Shown here piece by piece: positions 40,179 through 49,010 of a DNA stretch of 64,000 bases. The DNA lies in assembly GCA_001314545.1 (NCBI GenBank), contig LIHN01000004.1:62001-126000 (forward strand), read 5' to 3'. The notes beneath the pieces were generated by a model. That model ran no database searches, was not told where the DNA came from, and saw nothing but the letters and a program-made list of their open reading frames with translations. The stretch is from Bacteroidetes bacterium HLUCCA01. GTDB lineage: Bacteria; Bacteroidota; Rhodothermia; Balneolales; HLUCCA01. The position numbers and the translations under genes were made by a program. Numbering within the stretch: the stretch's first letter is position 1; every line of letters starts with the position of its first letter.

Positions 40179-40619
40179 ATGAAAAAGAATATGTTCATCA
40201 GTACGGCTTTAATACTTGGAGTACTGGTTTTTTCGGCAACAGGTGCTGTTGCACAGATTGTTGAACAACAACCCGAAGCGCAGGGTGAAACTGTGATTGA
40301 TGTGATTAACAGCAGTGAAAATCATACGGTAATGGCATCATTACTACAGGAAACAGAATTGGATGCTACGCTCAGACAGGGACCGTCTTTCACAGTACTG
40401 GCACCCACAGATGAAGCCTTTGCAGAATTAGGGGATGCTGTTACAGAATTACAGGCTAATCCCGAGCAATTGCAGCAAGTCCTTCTGAATCACCTGTTCC
40501 AGGGGGCTGCAAGCGCTGAAGAAGTTCAGGAAGCTCTGGATGTGAACGTAGAAACCGGTGACCTTCCGGCTTCCAACGGGGTAGTACACTCAATTGACAG
40601 TGTAATACTGGAGCGATAA
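40179..40619 (+). CDS. Secreted single FAS1 (fasciclin) domain protein, short form
   Basis: Signal peptide; 'FTVLAPTDEAFAEL', 'LLNHLF', 'ASNGVVHSIDSVIL'. Confidence 0.87.
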   Translation: MKKNMFISTALILGVLVFSATGAVAQIVEQQPEAQGETVIDVINSSENHTVMASLLQETELDATLRQGPSFTVLAPTDEAFAELGDAVTELQANPEQLQQVLLNHLFQGAASAEEVQEALDVNVETGDLPASNGVVHSIDSVILER

Positions 40620-40652
40620 ATCACCCCGGTTTCAAATCTATTTCATGACCGA

Positions 40653-40688
40653 GGGCTGTCTGCAATTTAATAGCAGGCAGCCCTTTTA
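40653..40688 (+). terminator. Rho-independent terminator after FAS1 gene
   Basis: gggctgtctgc / gcaggcagccc stem followed by TTTTATA. Confidence 0.75.
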
Positions 40689-40905
40689 TATTGTACAAAT
40701 AGCTATGTACAACCGAACAAAATCTTAAATCGTTCAAATGAACATAAAACATTTATAACATTAGATTTACGCAAAAAAATGGAACGCTGGAAGCGGTACC
40801 ATAGTTATTGGACTTTAACAGCTTAATATGCTGTTCAAGTCAATGGTGTATCATCCAGGTAGCACTTACATACACCCAAAAATCAATGGTCTAAACAATT
40901 CAACT

Positions 40906-41757
40906 ATGAATAACTTAGGTAATGCTACGTTCGAAAACTATGTAGGTCTGACCGGATATTCGGAGATGGCCTACCAGATGTCAGCACACGTGCTGACGCT
41001 GGGCTATGCTATCATGCTGGCCTCCCTGCTGTACTTCATCCTCACTATAAAAACCGTTTCTCCCAAATACCGGATATCTTCGGTATTGTCGGTAGTGGTT
41101 ATGGTATCAGCAGCCTTGCTGCTCTTCGTTCAGGCCAATAACTGGACCTCATCCATGGTATTTGATGCCGGTACAAACCGTTACATGCTTGGCGATGGCA
41201 ACGATTTGTTCAACAACGGATACCGCTATCTGAACTGGCTCATCGACGTTCCGATGCTGCTTTTCCAGATTCTCTTTGTGGTAACCCTGAAACGAAGCAG
41301 CTTCTCATCGGTTCGTAACGGCTTCTGGTTCTCCGGTGTAGCCATGATTGTAACCGGATACATCGGTCAATACTACGAGGTAACCAATCCAACCCTGTTC
41401 TTTATCTGGGGTGCTATCTCTACGGTGTTCTTCTTCCATATCCTCTATCTGATGAAAAAGGTTATCGATGAAGGAAAAGAAGGTGTTCCGCCGAAAGCAG
41501 CCAAGTATCTGGGCACCATCTGGACACTCTTCCTGGTCTCATGGATGCTGTACCCGGGTGCATATCTGATGCCTTACCTGTTCAGTTTCAGTCTTGAGCC
41601 TGCCCTCAGCGAAACCGCTGTAGTTGCCCGCCACATCACCTATACCGTAGCTGATGTTGCCTCCAAGGTAATCTATGGTATCTTCCTTACGCTGACAGCT
41701 CAGGAACTGAGTAACGCCGAAGGATTTGACTACGATAAACTCGATACCGTAAGCTGA
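40906..41757 (+). CDS. Light-driven sodium-pump rhodopsin (NDQ / KR2-like NaR)
   Basis: Helix C 'RYLNWLIDVPMLLFQ' gives N110-D114-Q121 (KR2 N112-D116-Q123); Schiff-base Lys in 'VADVASKVIYG'; N-terminus 'MNNLGNATFENYVGLTGYSEMAYQ'; ATG 40906 preferred over 40828. Confidence 0.95.
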   Translation: MNNLGNATFENYVGLTGYSEMAYQMSAHVLTLGYAIMLASLLYFILTIKTVSPKYRISSVLSVVVMVSAALLLFVQANNWTSSMVFDAGTNRYMLGDGNDLFNNGYRYLNWLIDVPMLLFQILFVVTLKRSSFSSVRNGFWFSGVAMIVTGYIGQYYEVTNPTLFFIWGAISTVFFFHILYLMKKVIDEGKEGVPPKAAKYLGTIWTLFLVSWMLYPGAYLMPYLFSFSLEPALSETAVVARHITYTVADVASKVIYGIFLTLTAQELSNAEGFDYDKLDTVS

Positions 41758-41787
41758 TCCGAAAGTAAGGTATGAAGTAACGTATAG

Positions 41788-41831
41788 ACCCCGTGCGGTG
41801 TTTTTCCGAAAGGTACTGCATGGGGTTTTTT
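41788..41831 (+). terminator. Rho-independent terminator after the rhodopsin gene
   Basis: accccgtgcggt / actgcatggggt 12-bp stem (2 G-U) followed by TTTTTT. Confidence 0.8.
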
Positions 41832-41848
41832 ATGCAAAAGAGGTAGCT

Positions 41849-42109
41849 ATGTCTTATTTAAAAAAATGGAAACGACACGCAATTATTGGTGTAACGCTCA
41901 TCGGAACCGGCATAAATCTGATTGCCGAGGCCACCATCATAAAATCCAGAACACCTGAGTTTTATGAGATGAGTACACTGGGACACATGGCATTGTGGTT
42001 CTGGATCGGGTTATTTGGTCTGGCAGCAGTGAATGCCGGCGTATCTTTTATGGGCGATGCAGTCAAAAACCGGACGCTGCACGAACTTAAAAACCCGGAC
42101 GGAGAGTAG
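41849..42109 (+). CDS. Small (86 aa) predicted two-TM membrane protein directly downstream of the rhodopsin
   Basis: ATG 41849 'MSYLKKWKRHAIIGVTLIGTGINLIAEATIIKSR...MALWFWIGLFGLAAVNAGVSFMGDAV'; RBS-like aagaggtag. Confidence 0.75.
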   Translation: MSYLKKWKRHAIIGVTLIGTGINLIAEATIIKSRTPEFYEMSTLGHMALWFWIGLFGLAAVNAGVSFMGDAVKNRTLHELKNPDGE

Positions 42110-42258
42110 CCTTCACGATTGCAAAATAAGTGCTTGCTGCAGGGGACAGGCAACCTCGCGCCTCGTTCAAATATTCCAGCCTGAGAACCAAGTTCATGCC
42201 TGCTAACTCACAGCTCGTTTGTAGTTTGCGGGCACTACATCGGTAGACGTTAGCCCGA

Positions 42259-42723
42259 TCAGGGTTCGTTTGTGGTGATAACGAATACAATCAACGGGTC
42301 GCTGCCTGTGTTTACAATGGAGTGAAACCCCGGACCCTGTACACTGGTAACACTACCCCTGCGCACCTCCTGCTCTCGCACTACCTGCTTAGTGGCTCCA
42401 TCCATATCGCGGTAAATACCCTCTCCATGTACAACGCAGTAAATTTCCTGCTCCTTACGCGGACCATGGGTGTGAAAACCGGCACTTGTTCCACGGCCCG
42501 GCAGAACCATGTAACATCCAATGCGGTTATTGACAAGCTCGTCCTCAGCAAACAACTGCAGCAGATACACAACACCCTCGCCCCCGTACATGGGCTCGCG
42601 TTTATCTACGCGTACCACACTGCGTACTTCCCGACCAAACGGAGTTACGGTAAGATCGATGAAGCCGGAAACCATATCCATGATTTCACGGCGTTCATCG
42701 CCTTTAAGAACGGTGTTTTTCAT
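42259..42723 (-). CDS. Cupin-fold protein
   Basis: 'GFHTHGPRKEQEIYCVVHGEGIYRDMDG' and 'VTSVQGPGFHSIVNTGSDPLIVFVIT' cupin motifs; overlaps upstream gene by 4 bp. Confidence 0.8.
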   Translation of the reverse strand: MKNTVLKGDERREIMDMVSGFIDLTVTPFGREVRSVVRVDKREPMYGGEGVVYLLQLFAEDELVNNRIGCYMVLPGRGTSAGFHTHGPRKEQEIYCVVHGEGIYRDMDGATKQVVREQEVRRGSVTSVQGPGFHSIVNTGSDPLIVFVITTNEP

Positions 42724-43616
42724 GGGAGGTTGCCAAACTCAGCCCAGGATCCCTCGTACGGCCTGACCGAGTCGTACCCCATAAGCCGAAGTGCAAAGTA
42801 GGCGTGAGAACCCCGTACATTGGTGTGGCAGTGCGGAATCACGTTTTTATCCGGGGTTATGCCCAACGAGGCGTAGATATCACGGATTTCCTCATACGAC
42901 CGGAAGTAGGGGATCTCCCCATCCTGTAATACTTCCTTCCATTCCAGATGAACGGCACCGGGAATGTGGCCACCTTTTGCAGCGCGTACATCCGTTCCTT
43001 CAAACTCTTCGGCTGAACGAACGTCAAAAATGATGGTGTTCGGGTCTTCAACAGCGGCCAGAACAGCCGTTACGTCACATACCCGGTCTTCCTGAACATT
43101 GGCCGTGTAGGTGCCGGACATCGGGGTACCGGGTTGCTCTGCGGTTACTTCCATAGCAGCGGCAGACCAGGCTTTCATACCGCCATCCAGTAAGGCAACA
43201 TATCCTTCATGACCGAAGTACTCCAGCGCGTAGAAAAGTCGGGCGGCACCCAGGTTATCACCCTCATCGTAAATAAGGATACGGGAGTCGTTATGCAGTC
43301 CAATCTCGCGCATCATCTGTTGAAATGCCTGCGGGCCCACCAGGAAAAATTCGACGGCAGCATCCGGGTCATTCAAGGTGCTGCGCGAATGAAAATACAC
43401 GGCGCCCGGAATCCGCGATGCCGCATAGGCAGAGTCAGAGGTTCGGGTGTCAATGACGATGGTATTGTCCTGAAGCATCTGGACGGCAAATTGCTCTGCA
43501 GTGAGCAGAAGCTCAGCGTTGGGATACGTGTCGGGCTCGGGCGGCGTTTGCGGCCGGGACTGGCAGCCCATCCATAGCATCGGGATGAATGCCAGTAACA
43601 GAAAGTTTTTTTTCAT
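42720..43616 (-). CDS. Two-domain rhodanese sulfurtransferase, probable lipoprotein
   Basis: Lipobox 'LWMGCQ'; rhodanese domains; catalytic loop 'HCHTNVRGSHAYFAL'; ATG at 43616. Confidence 0.88.
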   Translation of the reverse strand: MKKNFLLLAFIPMLWMGCQSRPQTPPEPDTYPNAELLLTAEQFAVQMLQDNTIVIDTRTSDSAYAASRIPGAVYFHSRSTLNDPDAAVEFFLVGPQAFQQMMREIGLHNDSRILIYDEGDNLGAARLFYALEYFGHEGYVALLDGGMKAWSAAAMEVTAEQPGTPMSGTYTANVQEDRVCDVTAVLAAVEDPNTIIFDVRSAEEFEGTDVRAAKGGHIPGAVHLEWKEVLQDGEIPYFRSYEEIRDIYASLGITPDKNVIPHCHTNVRGSHAYFALRLMGYDSVRPYEGSWAEFGNLP

Positions 43617-43776
43617 GGTCTGTGTCGTTATTTCGGGTTGACAGGTTATATCGAAAGGTGTTTTGCACGCATACCGTTCACGGTAGCAAACTTTGACAAA
43701 TAGATACTTGCAATTAACCGGCAATGTGCCGTGTTTACGATGTTTACTGTAACCTACATAATAAATTTGATTTCGG

Positions 43777-45480
43777 ATGGCTGCAAATTATCTGAACGGC
43801 TCCTACCGTATGCTGAAAACCGTTGTTTTGGGAATGACGGGAATTTTTTTGTTACTGTCAGCAGATCCGGCTGACGCCCAGTTCCGCAGTCCGAATGATG
43901 TGGATACCACACCCGGCAGCTCCGAACCGGCGGCAACGTCGGCCGAGTTCGGCTTTTCAACGGCTTACCGCAGCGAGCTGGTACGGCAGATCATCCCCCA
44001 TCTGAACCATCCCGAGTTCGAAAATGCCTGGTGGGGTATTCATGTACGCGATCTTCGCAGCGGAGCTACGGTGTTCAGCCGCTACGCCAATAAAGGGTTC
44101 ATGCCTGCCTCGAATACCAAATTGTATACCACGGCCGCCGGACTCGAACTGCTGGGACCGGAGTATCACTATCACACCCGGCTGTGGAAAATGGGGTCGG
44201 TTGAAGACGGTGTCTTCCGGGGTTCGTTGATTGTTGAGGGAAGTGGGGATCCAACTATCAGCGGCCGGTTTAACGATGGCGATCGTACCGAGGTCATGCG
44301 TAAATGGGCTGAAGAGCTCAAGGCGCAGGGTATAACCCGCATCGAGGGAAATATCATCGGTGATGACAGCCTGTTTGACGATGTGAGGCTGGGCAGGGCC
44401 TGGAGCTGGGACTACACCAGTTATTGGTATGCCGCAGAGATGGGCGCCCTCAGTTTCAATGACAATACCATTGATGTGGTCATGGTGGGACAGCAGCCCG
44501 GGGAGCCTGCTGCCATAACCTGGGAGCCTTTTGAGACCAATTATGTTCAAATCATCAACGAAACTACCACTGTGCCACGGAACGAGAGCCGGCGGTCCGG
44601 TTACGACCGTGAATGGATGAGCAACACCATCCGGATCAGTAATGAGATTCCTGCGGGTGATACAGTCCGTTATTCACCCAGTATCACCAATCCGGCGCTG
44701 TATTTCGTACACGTGATGAGTGAAGAGTTCGAGCGGCAGGGCATTTCCGTAGAAGCCGATTTGTATGATAGTCGTGGCCTGGGGCTCGTTCCTGATTACC
44801 GCAGTCAGGCCGAGGTTGCCGCTGTGCATGTATCACCATCGCTTGGTGAAATCATCTACATCCTTAATCAGCGTTCTCAGAATTTCTATGCAGAAAACCT
44901 GCTAAAAACAATCGGGGCCTACTACAAGCGCATGCTTACCAATAACCCGGATCTGGATTTAATGATAGGAAGCAGTCCCAGACTCTTTGCCGGACAAGAG
45001 TTTGGACCGGAATATTATATGGAACCCGTTGCCGCTTCAGCCGGTGATGGTCATGATGCAGCGTGGTTCGTATATGGCGCAGCCGGGGTAGACACAACCA
45101 AACTGCGTTTGGCCGATGGTTCGGGATTATCCAGGGTTAATGTGGTTACGCCACAGATGACTACGGCCTTATTGCAATTTATGTGGAATCATCCGGATCC
45201 TGCAATTCGCGATGCGTTTCTGGCGTCTTTGCCTCGTCCGGGTGAGGAAATCGGCACCATAACCAACCTGTTCCGAAACGGGGCAGCACGCGAGACGGTC
45301 ATGGCCAAAACCGGCACCATTGGCATGGCCCGGGCGCTCAGCGGCTACGTACGTGCGGCTGACGGAACGCCGCTGGCATTTTCCATTATGGTGAACCATC
45401 ACACGGAGAGCAACACCATCGCAAACAGAATTATAGAAAACGTTGTCAATACCCTGGCTTCGTTTGAGGCAGGTCGCTGA
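43777..45480 (+). CDS. dacB: D-alanyl-D-alanine carboxypeptidase/endopeptidase (PBP4 family)
   Basis: SxxK 'ASNTKLYTTAAGLELLG', SxN 'RSQNFYAENLLK', KTG 'MAKTGTIGMARALSGYV'. Confidence 0.9.
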   Translation: MAANYLNGSYRMLKTVVLGMTGIFLLLSADPADAQFRSPNDVDTTPGSSEPAATSAEFGFSTAYRSELVRQIIPHLNHPEFENAWWGIHVRDLRSGATVFSRYANKGFMPASNTKLYTTAAGLELLGPEYHYHTRLWKMGSVEDGVFRGSLIVEGSGDPTISGRFNDGDRTEVMRKWAEELKAQGITRIEGNIIGDDSLFDDVRLGRAWSWDYTSYWYAAEMGALSFNDNTIDVVMVGQQPGEPAAITWEPFETNYVQIINETTTVPRNESRRSGYDREWMSNTIRISNEIPAGDTVRYSPSITNPALYFVHVMSEEFERQGISVEADLYDSRGLGLVPDYRSQAEVAAVHVSPSLGEIIYILNQRSQNFYAENLLKTIGAYYKRMLTNNPDLDLMIGSSPRLFAGQEFGPEYYMEPVAASAGDGHDAAWFVYGAAGVDTTKLRLADGSGLSRVNVVTPQMTTALLQFMWNHPDPAIRDAFLASLPRPGEEIGTITNLFRNGAARETVMAKTGTIGMARALSGYVRAADGTPLAFSIMVNHHTESNTIANRIIENVVNTLASFEAGR

Positions 45481-45497
45481 CAGACGGGTGCACATCC

Positions 45498-46280
45498 ATG
45501 ATACAAATCCGTCAGTTGCACAAAAGTTATGGCTCCAAGTCTGTTCTGACGGATGTTAACGTAGACCTGCATCCCGGCACGGTGTATGGTTTATTGGGCA
45601 ACAATGGAACGGGGAAGTCGACCCTGCTGAACATTCTGCTGGATTTAATACCGGCGAATCAGGGTATGGTTGAAATTTTCGGAATGCGTTATCCGAATGA
45701 TACCCTGAACATTCGCGCAATTTTGGGGGTTTTGCCTGAAAAAGAGCTTATCCATGCCGAACTAACAGCCTATGAGCAGCTGCAGCTGTCTGCCATGCTC
45801 TATGGTATTCCTCCGACGGAACAGGAAGCGCGAATCACATCTCTTTTTGAGTATTTTTTTGACTCAATAACTGATTTACACAAAGTTTGCGGTTCTTTTT
45901 CAACCGGAATGCGCAAAAAAGTGGGCATCATCGGGGCTCTGCTCCACAAACCCCGGATTCTGGTGCTGGATGAGCCCTTTTCCGGACTTGATCCCGGCTC
46001 ATCGATAATTTTGATCGATTTTCTCAAAAACTACCTCTCGGGCGACCGAATTGGTATTATTTCATCGCATAACCTCTCTTACATTGAACAACTGGCCACG
46101 CACATTGGGGTGCTGCACAATCGCAGGTTACTTTTTAACGGCACAAAAGACTCCTTTTTAACCGAAGGGGCGGGCATGCTGGACCGACGCCTGTCTGCAC
46201 TGCTCCAACAAGAACCTAAGTCCAGTGCAGGCATTGGGTGGCTGTTATCTTCTGAAAACTCCAAAAGCACGTTAGAATGA
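45498..46280 (+). CDS. ABC transporter ATP-binding protein
   Basis: Walker A 'GNNGTGKSTLL', signature 'FSTGMRKKVGII', Walker B 'ILVLDEPFSGLDP'. Confidence 0.9.
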   Translation: MIQIRQLHKSYGSKSVLTDVNVDLHPGTVYGLLGNNGTGKSTLLNILLDLIPANQGMVEIFGMRYPNDTLNIRAILGVLPEKELIHAELTAYEQLQLSAMLYGIPPTEQEARITSLFEYFFDSITDLHKVCGSFSTGMRKKVGIIGALLHKPRILVLDEPFSGLDPGSSIILIDFLKNYLSGDRIGIISSHNLSYIEQLATHIGVLHNRRLLFNGTKDSFLTEGAGMLDRRLSALLQQEPKSSAGIGWLLSSENSKSTLE

Positions 46281-47689
46281 GCACGACGCTGACACAGACA
46301 CTGCTCTTTCTAACCAGGGTCAGGCTTCGTGCCATTTTCTTCTGTGATCGGGCATTTTTGTGGAATCTGGCTCGTTTTGTCTTGCTGCTGTTTGTGCTTG
46401 CCGCCGGATGGTTTTATGGATACCTCTACGATGCGGTTATGAACAACCCTGAAATCACCTGGCGCATGTCACGCATGGATGCCGGAATTCATGCTATCGG
46501 GGTTAGTGTGGTTATATTGCTGAATTACGTTCCTTCTTTCCGACCACGTTCAGCGTATTTGCATGCCGTTTACCCTGTTTCGGAGCGATTCCGAACGGTA
46601 GTTAACCTATATGGAGACCAGCTCACAATTTTATATGGGTATGTCATAATTTTTATTGCCATGATGATTGTGGGCGGAAGTTCATTCAATCTTTGGAGCG
46701 GTCTTAATGCCCTGCTCTTTCTGGCGGCAATTATTGTTACAGAACGATGTGTTAAGGTTGTCATTGAAAAACACATACCACAGCTCCCGTTATATCTTGC
46801 GGGTATTGCCTTATTTGCGGGAAGCCTGCTGTACTACCTGGCCATCGGAATACCGGAGCACCTGGAAGCCTATCGTCAGCCAATACAGTCGCTCTGGCTT
46901 GGATCCACTTTTTTTGCAGCGACCCTCTTCTATTTTTATCTGTCGGCTGCCGCCGGTGAAACGAGGTCCAGACGGGTAACCGAAGAACGTGCAAAAAAGC
47001 AGTTTACCGGAACGGTTTCGTTTATACTGACCCTGTATCTGAGGCGTAAGGCTACCGTAGTCACGCTTTTTATGCTGGTTGTCAGCAAACTGTTAATGGG
47101 CGCTTACGGGTATGTGATGCTCAGTTCCCGGCAGGATGAGTTTAGTGGCATGATGGAATATTACATTCTGACCCTTCTGTTACCCATTATCCCGTTTTCA
47201 TACGTGCATAACAACTTCGCCGGATTCTTTCGGGAGAGCTGGGTGCAGTTTATCCTGATGTCAGGTCAAAGAAGGCTCCTGTTCAGGGTTTGGATGGGTT
47301 CGCTTTTGCCCATTTTGGTACTGGATATCTTCCTGGCGTTCAGCATTTTAGGGATATTGGGCTTATTAAGTCCGTTAACCTTTGTCTACTACGCCCTGTC
47401 TGTCAGCCTATTCATCCCCCTGGGCATGATTTCCAGCCTGCATCATCCCCGCTACGTAGAACGGTTTTTTACCGTCCGCAATATGGCCAATTTCAGGAAC
47501 AATTCATCTGGCCTATACCTATTGCTCTTCTTTGCTCTGGCGCTGCTGCTGGCTCTGGCCATGTATGCGGAAATGCTGCTGTATCTCATCATTCCGGTAC
47601 TGCTCCTGAGTACCTACCTGCTTTTCCTGATCAGCAGATTTTATGAAAAAAAACGCTACGATTTGTATCTGCGCTTATATGAAGAGTAA
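46277..47689 (+). CDS. Multi-pass membrane protein, presumed ABC permease partner
   Basis: Overlaps ATPase stop by 4 bp; many hydrophobic segments; no family recognised. Confidence 0.65.
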   Translation: MSTTLTQTLLFLTRVRLRAIFFCDRAFLWNLARFVLLLFVLAAGWFYGYLYDAVMNNPEITWRMSRMDAGIHAIGVSVVILLNYVPSFRPRSAYLHAVYPVSERFRTVVNLYGDQLTILYGYVIIFIAMMIVGGSSFNLWSGLNALLFLAAIIVTERCVKVVIEKHIPQLPLYLAGIALFAGSLLYYLAIGIPEHLEAYRQPIQSLWLGSTFFAATLFYFYLSAAAGETRSRRVTEERAKKQFTGTVSFILTLYLRRKATVVTLFMLVVSKLLMGAYGYVMLSSRQDEFSGMMEYYILTLLLPIIPFSYVHNNFAGFFRESWVQFILMSGQRRLLFRVWMGSLLPILVLDIFLAFSILGILGLLSPLTFVYYALSVSLFIPLGMISSLHHPRYVERFFTVRNMANFRNNSSGLYLLLFFALALLLALAMYAEMLLYLIIPVLLLSTYLLFLISRFYEKKRYDLYLRLYEE

Positions 47690-47786
47690 AAGATTTACAT
47701 CATTTGTTGCTTGTATGAATTAGTTTCTACAGTACGATGAACGTAAGGGCACATCGTTAGCGTAACTCTTAACAACCACAAAAATC

Positions 47787-48683
47787 ATGCGTGTATTCAT
47801 TTCTTTGCTGCTTATCTGGCTGACTCTGGGCTGTAAGGGGTCCGATAGTGGCGACCGTTCGATGGATGATCTGCGAACATCCATTCAGGAAGTCATCGAT
47901 AACATCAACGGCAGCATAGCCGTTGCCTATGTGAATCTGGATCATCCCGGTGATACCCTGTACATCAACGCCGACAGAATGTACCACGCAGCCAGCACGA
48001 TGAAAACGCCGGTTATGATTGAGGCTTACCGTCAGGCATACGATGGAGGTATTACCATAATGGACTCCGTATATGTACATAATGAGTTTAAAAGCATCGT
48101 AGACGGAAGCCTGTACAGTATAGACCGACAGCGCGACAGCGGGTCTGACTTTCATGATCAGATTGGCTCGTATGTTCCGATGCGCGATGTCATTTATAAT
48201 ATGACCATACTCAGCGGAAATCTGGCAACAAACCTGGTCATAGATATCGTTGGTGCGGAACATGTAATGCGAACCATGCGGGAATTGGGCGCCGACAATA
48301 TTGAGGTACTGCGTGGTGTTGAGGATATGCTTGCATTTCAGAATGGGATGAATAACAGAACCAGCGCCCGGGATCTGGCTATATTATTTGAACATCTGGC
48401 CAGAGGCAGCGCCGTGTCGCCTGAAATGGATGGTGATATGATTGCCATTCTGAAAGACCAGGAGTTCCGTAGTATGATACCTGCCGGACTCCCGGATAAC
48501 GCGGTAGTAGCACATAAAACCGGATCTATTACGGGCATAAACCACGACTCAGGTATTGTATATCTCCCCGATGGCCGGTCTTACGTACTTGTTATCCTCA
48601 CCGGTGATCTTGAAAATAACGAAGACGGTATTCAGGCAGGTGCTGAAATCTCTCGCATCATTTATGAATGGATGCAGTCGTAG
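47787..48683 (+). CDS. Class A beta-lactamase-like serine hydrolase, probable lipoprotein
   Basis: Lipobox 'LTLGC'; SxxK 'ASTMKTPVMIEAYR'; 'SGN'; 'HKTGSITG'. Confidence 0.83.
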   Translation: MRVFISLLLIWLTLGCKGSDSGDRSMDDLRTSIQEVIDNINGSIAVAYVNLDHPGDTLYINADRMYHAASTMKTPVMIEAYRQAYDGGITIMDSVYVHNEFKSIVDGSLYSIDRQRDSGSDFHDQIGSYVPMRDVIYNMTILSGNLATNLVIDIVGAEHVMRTMRELGADNIEVLRGVEDMLAFQNGMNNRTSARDLAILFEHLARGSAVSPEMDGDMIAILKDQEFRSMIPAGLPDNAVVAHKTGSITGINHDSGIVYLPDGRSYVLVILTGDLENNEDGIQAGAEISRIIYEWMQS

Positions 48684-48917
48684 TAACGAAAAGTCTCACA
48701 GAACCCAACGTGTCTTCTATGAGCCATATTGGCTGTGTGGAATCGCCGGTTCGATGATACAACCCGGTACGCTTTGTGCTTATTTGCCGGGGAAACACCG
48801 TTAAATTGGGTGCAGGGTTAGCCGTACCTCAATGTGCACCCTGCAAACAAGCCTTTAAGCGTATATATAAATGGGGGTTCGTACATACTGCACTCCAGCG
48901 TACATGCTTGCGCACAT

Positions 48918-48956
48918 AAAAAAGGGCTGACCTGCCATGTGGCGGGTCAGACCTTT
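48918..48956 (-). terminator. Bidirectional-type terminator after susD
   Basis: gggctgacctgcc-atgt-ggcgggtcagacc, A6 on one side and T3 on the other. Confidence 0.8.
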
Positions 48957-49010
48957 AGTGTAGTCGGAGTACACCGCGTTAAGCGGTGCACCCACATTTA
49001 AACGCGTAAA

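Noticed and set aside
40906-41757. Proton-pumping or chloride-pumping rhodopsin
   Set aside because: Helix C motif is N-D-Q, not DTE/DTD (proton) or NTQ/TSA (chloride).
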